Shown: piece by piece, positions 50,267 through 59,843 of the stretch
Layout: each line of letters opens with the position of its first letter
How positions within the stretch are numbered: the stretch's first letter is position 1
Assembly: GCA_020744425.1 (NCBI GenBank)
Contig: JAGMUV010000049.1
Coordinates: 186,001-250,000 of the forward strand
DNA length: 64,000 nt
Origin: Dactylonectria macrodidyma
Lineage: Eukaryota; Ascomycota; Sordariomycetes; Hypocreales; Nectriaceae
Reading direction: 5' to 3'
The notes under the pieces: generated by a model
Databases searched by the model: none
What the model was told of the DNA's origin: nothing
Seen by the model: only the letters and a program-made list of their open reading frames with translations
Made by a program: the position numbers and the translations under genes

Positions 50267-52729
50267 CTACACTGACTGCAGGTGATATTGTCGGAAATCA
50301 CTTTTCCGGTCGTAATTCCCAAATCCCTCGCCCTGCCGTTTCCTCTTCTTCCCGGATACCTTGACAAGCTGCTTGTGTTTGAGGTTTGGACGAAGGGTGG
50401 CGCGGTCGAAGTCGATGAGCATGACGCGGCGGCGCTCGTCGTTCCAAAGCCGGTTGGCGTCGCGCTCGTCGCCGTGGTCGACGCCCTCGGCCCAGACGGC
50501 CTGCGACGAACGCCGCACTTCCGCCATTAGGTCCGCCGCGCCAGCGCCAGCCCCGGCGGTCACCGTGTCCGCCATCGTCTCCCCGCACCACGACATCAGC
50601 ATCATGTGGAAGACCCTGGCCCCGCCAGGGAGTATGTAGCCCCGGTCTAGCCGCGCGAGTCCCAGGTGCACCGGTACCACCTCGCCCTGGATCCTATCGA
50701 GCCGCGCGTAGATCCGGTTCTCGTGCTCTAGGCGGCGGGGATGCGGCGACAGCGTTCCCTTGCCGACAAACGTGTACCCGTACGGCGCCAGCTCCAGCTT
50801 GAAGAGGACGCCTGTCGCTCCCATCTTGCCCCAGCCGTCCAACGCCTCGCAGTCTCGATACGGGTTCTTGCGGAGCCGCTCGCCCACGAGGCGGGCGAAC
50901 TCATTGGCGTCGATAGGGTGCCGGGTGCCACCGTCAGCGGACCGATGCGAGAGCACGTTGGGGCAGTTGCTGTCAAGATCCAAGCCTCTCTTGAGGCTCA
51001 ACAGGCAGGCCTGCGTGCAGTACTGCTTGGCAGGTGCCGACTCGGACATCTCGGCATCCTCCTCCTCCTCTCCCCCCTCGGAGCTGCCGCTCGATGGGCC
51101 TTCTTTCCGTTTGCTGACGTCCGTCCTTGCCCAAGATCGGGATAGATCGCCGTCCGGCCCGTCGTCTTCTTCGTCCGCCTCGTCTCTACGAAGCACTACC
51201 GTGGACCTGCAGGACGACCTTGACCGCAACGAGACCTCTCGGCCGGCTGGGACCGCGCTAGACATGAACTCAGAGCCTTCCGTTGCTTGCGACGACGACG
51301 CCAAGGGCGAGTCCGTATCCTCCGCCCCTAGAAGACGCGCCGCATCGGCGTACGGCTCCCTCCATTTCTTCAGTGCTGCCTCAGCCTTCCGCGACGCCGC
51401 ATCGAGTGAAGCTCCTTTGAGAGCTTCAGATTGGAGACTCAATAGGCAAAAGCTAGCCAGCTGAGCCGCTGCCGTATAGGACACCTTATCATCGGCCCAA
51501 TCCCCATCTGACGCTTCGCCCACGTCCTCATCCGGCACGCACGGATGACAATACAGCGTCTGCGGGTCGGCTCGGTCGATATGAAGGAATAATAAAGACT
51601 CGCCGGCAGCAATATAGCCATATGCAACCTCATACCTTACCATGTAGTCGAAGACCTGCGTCAGCGCCATGGCAACCAGTTCTTCCGCCCTGTCTTGTCC
51701 CCGTAGCTCGGCATCGCTCAGAGACTTATTGCCGTTGATCCGCTCCATTACCTGCATAAACAGCGTCTCCTTCGCAACGGCCGGCTTCAGGCACTCTAAC
51801 GCGACCTTGTGGGCTGCTTTGTAGTCATAGACGAACGCTAGGCTCTCGTCTCCGCCCAAGCGTGTACGGACACCCGCTCCGTCAGGTTTCGTCGGCGGAG
51901 GCTTGACTCTCTGCTCGGCCGCCACCCGCTTGTTCGATCCGGTCCGCCGCCGTCGCTCCGGCCATTCCTCGCTCAGGTCCTCCTCCCCAACCAGATTACC
52001 ATCGCTCGGTGGCGCGAAATCCCGGATGTTGTTGCTGAATCGTAGCCCCATACACCGATATTCCTTGCACAGCTCCTCGTCATCCCAGACGGGGCGCAGA
52101 ATTTCCCAGACAGGATCTTCCACAGCAAGCTTCTCAAAGTGATCGACGGCATTCTCGTTGCCTGCCCGTTTGCGACGGATCGTCGTTCCTAGATCTCTGG
52201 TCGTACTCTCTTGATGGAAGAGCCGCCTCTCCCCACAGACCCTCCTGATTGTTTCAAAGTGATCTTGTCGCTGGGTGTTCGTGAAGCTGGTCCAGGGACG
52301 AAGCCACTTAGGATAGTATTTACCCTCGACCTTCGTGAATCCCGTCGATGACTTGGATTTGTCGGCGAGGGCGAGTTTCTTGTAGAGGTGGAAGTGGCAG
52401 TTGTATAGATATTCTTCCAGTGTAGTCCTCTGGTTCTTGCGTCGCTCTGCCTCCTTCTCGCGTCGCTCTGCCTCCTTCTCGCGTCGCTCTGCCTCCTTCT
52501 CGCGTCGCTCTGCCTCCTTCTCGCGTCGCTCTGCCTCCTCTCGTGCCTTTGCTTCCTCTTTCTCGCGTCGCTCTGCCTCCTTCTCGCGTCGCTCTGCCTC
52601 CTCTCGTGCCTTTGCTTCCTCTTTCTCGCGTCGCTCTGCCTCCTCTCGTGCCTTTGCTTCCTCTTTCTCGCGCCTGAGCTCCTCGTTCTCGCGCTGGAGC
52701 CGCTCGATCTCTCGAAGATGGTCCGACAT
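50267..52729 (-). CDS. Coiled-coil protein with a kinase-like C-terminus
   Basis: 820 residues from the ATG at 52729 (the longer frame starts with GTG). Residues 1-95 are a charged coiled coil built from EEAERREKEEAKAR-type repeats. A middle region contains an Asp/Glu/Ser-rich linker. The C-terminal 200 residues resemble an atypical protein-kinase fold: LFKLELAPYGYTFVGKGT, a hinge-like MLMSWCGETM, a catalytic-loop-like DHGDERDANRLWN and VMLIDFDRA in place of DFG. The glycine loop and the canonical HRD are not evident, so activity is uncertain; crinkler-like or phosphotransferase-like proteins are alternatives. No stop or frameshift. The C-terminus ends in a basic tail. Confidence 0.65.
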   Translation of the reverse strand: MSDHLREIERLQRENEELRREKEEAKAREEAERREKEEAKAREEAERREKEAERREKEEAKAREEAERREKEAERREKEAERREKEAERREKEAERRKNQRTTLEEYLYNCHFHLYKKLALADKSKSSTGFTKVEGKYYPKWLRPWTSFTNTQRQDHFETIRRVCGERRLFHQESTTRDLGTTIRRKRAGNENAVDHFEKLAVEDPVWEILRPVWDDEELCKEYRCMGLRFSNNIRDFAPPSDGNLVGEEDLSEEWPERRRRTGSNKRVAAEQRVKPPPTKPDGAGVRTRLGGDESLAFVYDYKAAHKVALECLKPAVAKETLFMQVMERINGNKSLSDAELRGQDRAEELVAMALTQVFDYMVRYEVAYGYIAAGESLLFLHIDRADPQTLYCHPCVPDEDVGEASDGDWADDKVSYTAAAQLASFCLLSLQSEALKGASLDAASRKAEAALKKWREPYADAARLLGAEDTDSPLASSSQATEGSEFMSSAVPAGREVSLRSRSSCRSTVVLRRDEADEEDDGPDGDLSRSWARTDVSKRKEGPSSGSSEGGEEEEDAEMSESAPAKQYCTQACLLSLKRGLDLDSNCPNVLSHRSADGGTRHPIDANEFARLVGERLRKNPYRDCEALDGWGKMGATGVLFKLELAPYGYTFVGKGTLSPHPRRLEHENRIYARLDRIQGEVVPVHLGLARLDRGYILPGGARVFHMMLMSWCGETMADTVTAGAGAGAADLMAEVRRSSQAVWAEGVDHGDERDANRLWNDERRRVMLIDFDRATLRPNLKHKQLVKVSGKKRKRQGEGFGNYDRKSDFRQYHLQSV
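52434..52705 (-). repeat. Short tandem repeats encoding the coiled coil
   Basis: Imperfect repeats based on CGTCGCTCTGCCTCC and TCTCGTGCCTTTGCTTCC (plus strand) encode alternating AERREKE and AKAREE units. Variation in copy number would change the coiled-coil length without shifting the frame. Confidence 0.8.
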
Positions 52730-53000
52730 CGCGTGCACCGTATGGGACGCCTAGAGCGTCTCGGCTTCGGGGTGTGTGGTGTCGATTTCGGAGTTCGACA
52801 GATGATCCCGGCTAGTTGCGGCCACAAAAATTAAGGACACTCTGAGGTACCCGCGTCTGCCGTTGTTTATCCGATTGGTTTCCAACAACAAACAACCCCG
52901 CTGTCTGTAAGGGATTTCCCGGTGATCTGCCGGATCCAGTGATCCGCCGGATTTATGCCCACCTACACACTTGACTTCAGTCGACCGCAACTCAACAACC

Positions 53001-54824
53001 ATGGAAGCTATTGACAAGGCTCTTGATTTTTTAAAATCGGCACAATCAATCAATTATGCCAAAGTTTCTAGACAGTTCAGTTGCGACAAAACTACCTTGC
53101 GACGGCGCCATCAAGGCAAACAGCGGTCAAGACGGGATGCCGACTCGACATACAAATCTCGACTGTCAAAACAACAGGAACTTGAGCTTGTTGCTTACAT
53201 TCATAAGCTTTCGTCTCGTGGTATTCCACCTACGCTACCTATGATTAAGAATTTCGCCCAGGATATAGCAAAAACCGAAGTCGGAAAGAACTGGCCATAC
53301 AGCTTCGTCCAACGCTACCGGCAAGAGCTAGGTTGTAGCTGGTTTGATGGGTTTGATGTTGCTCGCAAAAGGGCAGACAATACCTCTAGGTATAAGGCCT
53401 ATTTTGAGCTTGTAAGTTAACGACCCAAGTCTCCTGTTCGTGGCTAAAGATGGAAGATTCGCAAGAAAATCGAAGAATACGACATCCTCCCTCAAAATAC
53501 GTACAATGTTGACGAAAAAGGTTTTCTCTTGGGTGTCATCAATCGAACCAAGAGGGTTTTCACTCTTAATCTTAAAAAACAAGGAAAGTTGCTGGGTGCA
53601 TCTCAGGATGGTAACCGATCCTGGATCACGTTCTTGGCGTGCATCTGTCAGGACATGACCTCCTTACCTCCTTTCCTCATTTACCAAGGCAAGCCAGGAC
53701 AAGTTCAGGACTCTTGGCTCACAGGATATGATCCAGAGCATCACTCTGCTTTCTTTACAACCTCTGAAACGGGCTGGACAAATCATGAGCTTGGCAAAGA
53801 GTGGCTCATCGGTGTTTTCGATCGCTTCACCAAGGCCAAAGCTCGAAACGGTCGCGATTATCGCCTTCTCATCACCGATGGCCACTCTAGCCATATTAAT
53901 ATGGACTTTCTCGAGTGGTGTGAGCAACACCGAATCATCGTTGCGGTGTTTCCTCCCCATTCCACGCATCGGCTTCAACCGCTGGATGTGTCGTTATTTA
54001 GCCCTCTGTCGACGGCTTACACCAATCAGCTCATTGGATGGATGTCAAAAACACAAGGGCTCGTAAGTCTGTCGAAACGCGAGTTTTGGACCTTGTTTTG
54101 GAATGCATTTGAAGCTTCCTTCTCTTCCGAGAACATCGCGAGTGGCTGGAAACGGACTGGGCTCCACCCTTTTGACCCAGAAGTGGTCCTATCGCAGATC
54201 GCTAAGAAAACAGACGACGAGCCAAGTACAGGCAGTGACTCGGCACAGTCAGCAGCGTTGCAACAACCTACAGCTCGGGATTTGCGACGACTAGTTGACC
54301 AAGTAGTGGGTAAATCGTCTGACGAAGCTGATGTTCACACGAGGAAGCTCAAGAGGACACTCGAAAGCATCCAAGCGGAGGTTGAACTTCTTAGAAATGA
54401 GAATCAAGGACTCCGCGAGACAATTGATCACGAGAAGCGGCGCAGACAGCGCGGTAAAGCTCTGAAAGATTATCTCTTTGACCGTACAGATCCTAATTCA
54501 GCCCAGGTATTTAGCCCGCAGAAAATTGCCCAAGCGCGCCTGAAAAAAGCCGCACTGGAAACTCAAAAGAAGGAGCAGGCTTTACAGAAGCAGATCGAGA
54601 AGTCTCAGCGACAACAGAAGGCAGAGGAGCAAAAGGCCCAGGTTTTGGCGAGGAGGAGGCAACGAGAGGAGGAAAGGGAGAGAAAGCGGCAGGAAAAGCA
54701 AGCCAGACAACAGGTTCAAGAAGCAAACCGCCAGCTTCGAGAGAAGACTAGACATGAGAATAAGGATAAGGTGAAAGGGAAGCATGTTGAAATGAGAAGA
54801 TTCATATTTCTTAGTTCGTCCTAG
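53001..54824 (+). CDS. Pogo-family transposase, two exons, C-terminus replaced by LTR sequence
   Basis: Exons 53001-53411 and 53457-54824 give 592 residues; the start is the ATG at 53001, as the longer frame begins TTG. The 45-bp intron has donor GTAAGT and uses the AG at 53455-53456, which restores the frame into IRKKIEEYDILPQNTYNVDE. HTH domains at about residues 10-130 are followed by the DDE core: Asp in NVDEKGFLLG, LLITDGHSSH and LQPLDVSLF. A long Gln/Lys/Arg-rich coiled coil ends the protein. The last residues (about 13) come from the solo LTR. Without the LTR and one duplication copy the frame would run on to 55237, adding about 98 residues that end LEDYEMD. Confidence 0.85.
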
Positions 54825-54937
54825 ATGTGCAGTAAGGGAACCACTGTTTATATACAGGCACGATCTCTTGTGGAAAGTTCCACCTTCTTCCACACCTTGC
54901 CACCGACTTGGTCGCCTCACACTTGTGATCTCCAACA
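54785..54937 (-). mobile_element. Solo LTR (153 bp) with 5-bp TSD
   Basis: TG...CA termini (TGTTGAAATGAG and CTCCAACA on the plus strand) are flanked by AAGCA at 54780-54784 and 54938-54942. A TATATACAGG/CCTGTATATA promoter-like box reads on the minus strand. It is the same length as, and homologous to, the LTR at 753-905. No full-length member of this LTR family is present in the window. Confidence 0.9.
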
Positions 54938-55636
54938 AAGCAGGGGGCACGACGGGTAGCTTCTGGGACTGCCGAGGAGAGTCCGAGGGTGCGAGCTGAG
55001 ATAATCGTCGCTCTTCCACCGCCATCAGAGCTTCCTGTGGTATTGCAATCACCAAATCGACCAGACCACAAGAGATTGGATGAGCCAGGAAACACTGAGA
55101 GCTGTAAGACTAGCTCCAAAAGGCCTTCTCTTGTTGTTGAGAGTGATCGGGAGATGCTGGTGGTATTTCGGGGGTCAGGACGGCCGCAGCGGAACAGGAA
55201 GCGACCAAGGTGGCTTGAAGACTATGAGATGGATTGATATGTATGAAAAGATACTCCTTCTACTGGATTTCAAACTTGAAGATATTTGATGAGGTTTCTG
55301 TTGAGTTCTGGTCGGTTGAAGTCAAGTGTGTAGGTTGGTGTAAATCCGGCGAATCACCGGATCCGGCGGATCACCGGGAAATCCCTTACTATTCTCAATT
55401 TAGTTAGGTAGTTTAATTTTAACTGCAAAATTCTAATTAGTTATAAGATACAGAGTCAACAACAAGGTTAACAACTTACAAGATAAATACAGAGGCCACA
55501 ACAAATGAAAATCTATTAATCAATCGGTAGAATGCATCAAAAGACTTATTATATTCTTATAGTCTATGCCGAGTAATTTTTCTATACATTCAGCTTCTAG
55601 TTTGAGTCGGTTAAGGTATAGTAGTTCGGGACGTAA

Positions 55637-57940
55637 CTATCCGTCTGTTGACTGTTGATTTGTCGGTATGTTTTGTACACATAGCTTTGTGTCAACCAAT
55701 GCCAAGACATCCCTGATCCTGTGCGCTCTCTCGTCTGCCGACTCGAACAACGGTGTCACTATCTCCAACTCAAGGTCGTAAGCGGAGGAGAGTTTCTTTG
55801 TGGACGGTAACAGAAGTCCAGGTGCAGAGAAGAAATCGAGGTGTCTGAGTTGATCTGGATAAAGGGCACCACCGCCTTGGGCAGGACCTCTTCCCGGACT
55901 TCCCGAGGAACTATATTTCGGTAGTGCCGGAACAGTCGCCTTGAAACCTGTCTGCTTCCGGATATCCTGGAAAATGTCGTACATCCGCAGGAGATAGGCT
56001 TCCCTCAGAGTGGGACAGGTCCCAATGAGCATGCCTTCGAAGGTACCGTCCTTCACTTTCATAGCCCACGACCCGCACTCTCCGGGTTGAACGCCTTGGA
56101 TAGAAGCAACGAGCACCGGCTGAGGTGTTGTCGATGTGGGGATTCCCATAACGCCGCTGGAGCTGAGGTGTCCGTATCTGAGCTGGGAAGGTGTCTTGAT
56201 GACTACCTGATCTTCCGAGGCGCGCCTTCGGGGTTCGATGAAGTGCCTATTCTCGGTCCCTGGTGGCAGAAGTTTGAGCGCCCAGTCGAGCTTGGCATCC
56301 GGTGCTCCCAGGACGCTGCGTTCATCTGGCTCCCAGAGGACCAGGTCAGAGCTGGCAGGAACAACATCCCAACCGTGAGGTTTGTCCCCAGGCACATCCG
56401 GTTGCATGCTGTCAGCGTGCGGTGGCGATTTAGCTGAACTTTGGCCAAGCGACGGCGACCATTCATCTTCATCATCTTCATCATCTTCATCATCTTCATC
56501 ATCTTCATCATCATCATCTTCATCATCTTCATCATCTTCATCATCTTCATCATCTTCATCATCTTCATCATCTTCATCATCTTCATCATCTTCATCATCT
56601 TCATCATCATCATCTTCATCATCTTCATCATCTTCATCATCTTCATCATCTTCATCATCTTCATCATCTTCATCATCTTCATCATCTTCATCATCTTCAT
56701 CATCTTCAAACAAATCGATTTCGCAGCTATCCGTCTCGGAAGAATGGTCCTCTAGTTCAGGAGAATAAATGTCGGTGTCGTTAGGGTCTCGAAGGGCATG
56801 GCGAACAGTCATTCCAAGACGATGTTCCTCGATTTGGACAACACCCCCAATGGTGGCTCTGCTGACGATGGCGCCATTGAACAATATTTTGGCTTCCATC
56901 CCGTTGATAGTCTCGTACCGATCAGGCGTCTCTATTTCGAAGTCGCTCAAGCTGGCCATCTGCCTCGGCACAGCGTGCCCCAGAAAGCCACCGGGCCCAG
57001 GCGCCATGTACAGCTCTGCCTTATCCGGCAGCCCAAAGCACTTGAAGCCATCGGCGACAAGCAGTGCACTGCTCGTGAAGATTCTCCCTACAGCTTTGCG
57101 AAACCAGCTCTCGCTACAAAGAACAGCAACATAGGGGGTCGCGCGCTCTTTATCCGGCCCGAGAAGGAAGCATCGTAGCATGTAAACGGGAATATGCGAC
57201 CCACGGCAAGGCGGCCGCGCCGCCTCCCAGTCCCGTCGCTTTTCGACGACCAGAGAGGCGAGAGAAGCCTCTAGCTTTTCCCATATCCGCTGCGCGAGAC
57301 CGACCACACGCCAGCCAATTAGCTTCAATCCTGATTTTGTAGAGCGCTCGAAGGCTAGGGGGCCGAAGGAGGCGGTGTATCTTGGATCTGTTTTCGCGAA
57401 TCTTTGGCGAAAGGCAAGGGATTTCGAGAGGCCTTCGCCGTCTTTTAGCACCACAGTCGGGGTAGATGGTACTGTTTGCTGAGCTGGGATTGGAGTTGGT
57501 GTTGGAGGGAGAGCTGCAGTTGATGTCGGAGCAATCGGCGGAGCTGAAGTCGATACTGCTTGTCGAGCTGGAGCCGGATTTGAGGTTGAAGCGAGAGTCG
57601 AAGCTGGAGTCGGAATCGATTGTTGAGACGGGGTTGGAGCCGCTGAAGGAACGACCGACGGAGCCGCTGAAGGAACGACCGACGGAGGTGATGTTGGAAC
57701 GACCGACGGAGGTGATGTTGGAACGACCGACGGAGGTGATGTTGGAACGACCGACGGAGGTGATGTTGGAACGACCGACGGAGGTGATGTTGGAACGACC
57801 GACGGGGGAGTCAGAGCCGGGTTCGGAGCGGAAGGGGGGATCGGGATCGGTGCTGGTGGTGGTACAGCAGGAGGTGTCGGGGCCGGTGCCTGTGCCTGTG
57901 TCGTGGGCGGTTGCAAAGTCACAACTGCGGACGTCGCCAT
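55637..57940 (-). CDS. Unrecognised protein with Pro-rich and Asp/Glu repeats
   Basis: 767 residues from the ATG at 57940. The N-terminus (residues 1-170) is Pro/Ala/Thr/Val-rich with repeated TSPPSVVP. A globular region (about 180-400: FAKTDPRYTASFGPLAFERS, WLCSESWFRKAVGRI-like, GMTVRHALRDPNDTDIYSPE) follows, then an unbroken DDE-type acidic stretch of about 80 residues. A second globular part includes QPVLVASIQGVQPGECGSWAMK and TCPTLREAYLLRMYDIF; GECGSW preceded by HALRDPND loosely recalls serine-protease-like motifs, but the assignment is not secure. No membrane segment is seen. It is divergently arranged with the gene at 58213, 272 bp away. Function is unknown. Confidence 0.65.
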   Translation of the reverse strand: MATSAVVTLQPPTTQAQAPAPTPPAVPPPAPIPIPPSAPNPALTPPSVVPTSPPSVVPTSPPSVVPTSPPSVVPTSPPSVVPTSPPSVVPSAAPSVVPSAAPTPSQQSIPTPASTLASTSNPAPARQAVSTSAPPIAPTSTAALPPTPTPIPAQQTVPSTPTVVLKDGEGLSKSLAFRQRFAKTDPRYTASFGPLAFERSTKSGLKLIGWRVVGLAQRIWEKLEASLASLVVEKRRDWEAARPPCRGSHIPVYMLRCFLLGPDKERATPYVAVLCSESWFRKAVGRIFTSSALLVADGFKCFGLPDKAELYMAPGPGGFLGHAVPRQMASLSDFEIETPDRYETINGMEAKILFNGAIVSRATIGGVVQIEEHRLGMTVRHALRDPNDTDIYSPELEDHSSETDSCEIDLFEDDEDDEDDEDDEDDEDDEDDEDDEDDEDDEDDDDEDDEDDEDDEDDEDDEDDEDDEDDEDDEDDDDEDDEDDEDDEDDEDEWSPSLGQSSAKSPPHADSMQPDVPGDKPHGWDVVPASSDLVLWEPDERSVLGAPDAKLDWALKLLPPGTENRHFIEPRRRASEDQVVIKTPSQLRYGHLSSSGVMGIPTSTTPQPVLVASIQGVQPGECGSWAMKVKDGTFEGMLIGTCPTLREAYLLRMYDIFQDIRKQTGFKATVPALPKYSSSGSPGRGPAQGGGALYPDQLRHLDFFSAPGLLLPSTKKLSSAYDLELEIVTPLFESADERAHRIRDVLALVDTKLCVQNIPTNQQSTDG
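56464..56708 (-). repeat. Asp/Glu-encoding trinucleotide tract
   Basis: A run of TCATCATCT-type units over about 245 bp encodes the DDEDDEDD stretch of the gene at 55637-57940. Such a tract is prone to slippage, and its length is likely to vary between strains while staying in frame in units of three. Confidence 0.9.
57651..57794 (-). repeat. 24-bp tandem repeat encoding TSPPSVVP
   Basis: Six units of 24 bp (ACGACCGACGGAGGTGATGT... on the plus strand), the last five nearly identical. They encode eight-residue Pro/Val/Ser units in the N-terminal part of the gene. Confidence 0.9.
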
Positions 57941-58212
57941 AACTTGCGCTTGTGATCAATTGTGTCAAGATGACTGCTCTTTCATCCCTGTTCTCTTGCG
58001 AGGGATCGTGGGTGTGATCGATGCGGGGGATCCTTAGCTTGCGGCGCAGCTGTAGGGCACAGCCACGTCTGGCACACTGCGAGGCTCTGCTTCCCAGCCC
58101 AGCTGAACCCCCCAGATTTGAAGAACCGCCGGATTAGCTTTTGATATTTACCTCGTTATTTTTCTTTAGTCTTTCAGCACGATTTAACCTTATCCTACCT
58201 AATTACCTACCC
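57941..58212. promoter_or_regulatory. Divergent intergenic region (candidate bidirectional promoter)
   Basis: 272 bp separate the start codons of two divergently transcribed, apparently intact genes. A CT-rich stretch lies just before the right-hand start (TTATTTTTCTTTAGTCTTTC), common in fungal promoters. No clear TATA pair was identified. Shared control is an inference from spacing. Confidence 0.4.
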
Positions 58213-59259
58213 ATGGCGGTAGTCAATCCACCAGCGGTCCTCCAAGCGCCACTATTCTCACGAGATCCCTTAGACCCCAATATCAAACAGGCCCTTCTCT
58301 CACACATATGGCCCTTGTCTACTACAACCCATTCTCCACAACAAAGCACCGAGGATTTCGAGGCCTATTTCACTTATTTCCGTCAAGAATGCAGATATGC
58401 CCTGCTCAACTTCCACGCTATAGAGTCCTTCGCCGATATGGTTCTCATCCTGGACATTATCCGCGATAACCCATCCTCCAGCCTAGCTAACATTCGAACC
58501 CTCATCAAAAACGCGAATACTTCATTAGCTTCTGGTGATCGAAAACTCTCAGCCTCCATAGAGCTCGTCGTCCGTCTCTGGCTCATGATCAACGTCAGGA
58601 TCCTCATGCCTACACACAGACGTGATCTTGAAGTCAGCATTCCGTGGCCAGACAACCAGAGTCTCATGGATATTCTCGATCGACACATATGTCAGCCCTC
58701 AACGTCTCACATCTCTGCATTGGACACATTTTCAAGCCGCCTCAATGTTACTGATATGAAGAATATTGCCAATTTCAATGTATACTGGACTGACAATCTG
58801 AGTGACCATCTCACCACCAGGGGTTCTTCCATATACCTCTTCTACCATGTGTCGGTTCTTAAACGCATAAAAGCCTCCGTCTCCAGCACCGGTTTCCTCC
58901 CCAGCGCTCTAATCGACGAGACCTTGACAACGCTCAACCTGCTCATCCCGCACAGCTTGACGAGCTGCAACACATGGCTCAAAGGCGAGATCAGTCGACT
59001 CAGCCTTGACCCGGACATCATGTACCGCGATACGGCGGACCGCAACAAAGGCTCCTACACGTACTGGCAGGAGAGACTGTTCTCGCTCTCCGATGCTTTC
59101 GACAGAACGAAGCCGTCTAGCCCCATCCAGTGGTGGTATGACCGCCGCGACATGGGGCAGTGGTGGGGGTTCTGGCTTGTGGTGGCCGGAATTGTCTTGA
59201 CGGTGTCGTTTGGACTTATACAGTCGATTACGGGGATTCTGCAGGTGATTGGCCATTGA
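58213..59259 (+). CDS. Unrecognised protein with a C-terminal membrane segment
   Basis: 348 residues from the ATG at 58213 (CCATGGCG context); an in-frame start at 58141 would add 24 residues of hydrophobic leader-like sequence (MIFTSLFFFSLSARF), which is less likely. The first 310 residues are mostly helical in character with no known motif. A single strong hydrophobic segment lies near the end (WGFWLVVAGIVLTVSFGLIQ), preceded by charged WWYDRRDMGQ, so it is probably a tail-anchored or single-pass membrane protein. Tail-anchored helical proteins next to a partner gene recall death-domain-type systems, but no homology supports this. It is divergently paired with the acidic-repeat gene. Confidence 0.65.
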   Translation: MAVVNPPAVLQAPLFSRDPLDPNIKQALLSHIWPLSTTTHSPQQSTEDFEAYFTYFRQECRYALLNFHAIESFADMVLILDIIRDNPSSSLANIRTLIKNANTSLASGDRKLSASIELVVRLWLMINVRILMPTHRRDLEVSIPWPDNQSLMDILDRHICQPSTSHISALDTFSSRLNVTDMKNIANFNVYWTDNLSDHLTTRGSSIYLFYHVSVLKRIKASVSSTGFLPSALIDETLTTLNLLIPHSLTSCNTWLKGEISRLSLDPDIMYRDTADRNKGSYTYWQERLFSLSDAFDRTKPSSPIQWWYDRRDMGQWWGFWLVVAGIVLTVSFGLIQSITGILQVIGH

Positions 59260-59595
59260 TTGCATCATAAATTTTCTACTACTACTATTACTACTACTTG
59301 TCACATTTCGGGGTCATCCTGAGAGGCATGATAACTTTATTTCCGGCTTTCCTAGACAACGCGACTTTCCTTTCCTTCTCAGACCACATACAGTGGGGGC
59401 GAAAAGTTACGACACATCCGGAGTCAACCCGGTGTACCTCTATCTCCACCATATGAAGCCCTCATCTTCCACTCCTTATTAGGTACGCGCCCAAATAAAT
59501 GTCAATTAAATATCGATGTATATCAATATGTGGCATTTTGAATGGAGTTCCCAATAGTGTCTTCAATATTTCGTATATCACCCGTGTGACCGCAC
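59260..59595. other. Intergenic stretch, nothing recognised
   Basis: A short run of (ACT)n at 59275-59296 is the only repeat seen. The copia 3' LTR begins at 59596. Confidence 0.35.
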
Positions 59596-59725
59596 TGTTG
59601 AAATGAGTATGTTGTGTTGATTGAAGAAGAAGAAAACTAGCGCTAAACAGCGGGAGCTATTGACAAGAAGACATCCACCAATGGATCGGAATAGCAATTG
59701 ATCCGTTAAAACACGGATCTCAACA
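59596..59725 (-). mobile_element. 3' LTR of the copia element
   Basis: 130 bp with TG...CA termini (TGTTGAAATGAG at 59596; TCTCAACA ending at 59725, plus strand). On the minus strand it follows the purine-rich GAGTGGGAG, a candidate polypurine tract. It shares terminal bases with the solo LTRs but is otherwise different. The matching 5' LTR is outside the window, so the call rests on structure. Confidence 0.65.
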
Positions 59726-59843
59726 CTCCCACTCGAGCCATTGGTGCGAGATGTTTCTGCGTAACAGAGCGTGGCCTCATTAAAACCTCAAAAACACCTT
59801 CGTGGGTGAAAAACAGGAAAGAGCTTCTATTACCACACTTGCG

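Larger units (their letters stand above)
52910..55386 (+). mobile_element. Pogo transposon with 70-bp TIRs, hit by a solo LTR
   Basis: The TIRs of about 70 bp start AGGGATTTCCCGGTGATC and end near TACACACTTGACTTCA. They are flanked by TA at 52908-52909 and 55387-55388. The 2477-bp element includes a 153-bp solo LTR at 54785-54937 that cuts the transposase C-terminus. Excluding the LTR and its duplication, the element was about 2.3 kb. The direct and inverted CCGGATC blocks inside the TIRs may be transposase-binding sites. Confidence 0.9.

Noticed and set aside
56382..56768. Poly-serine or poly-isoleucine frames opposite the acidic tract
   Set aside because: They are antisense or shifted readings of the trinucleotide repeat; the minus-strand frame has flanking globular sequence and is the gene.
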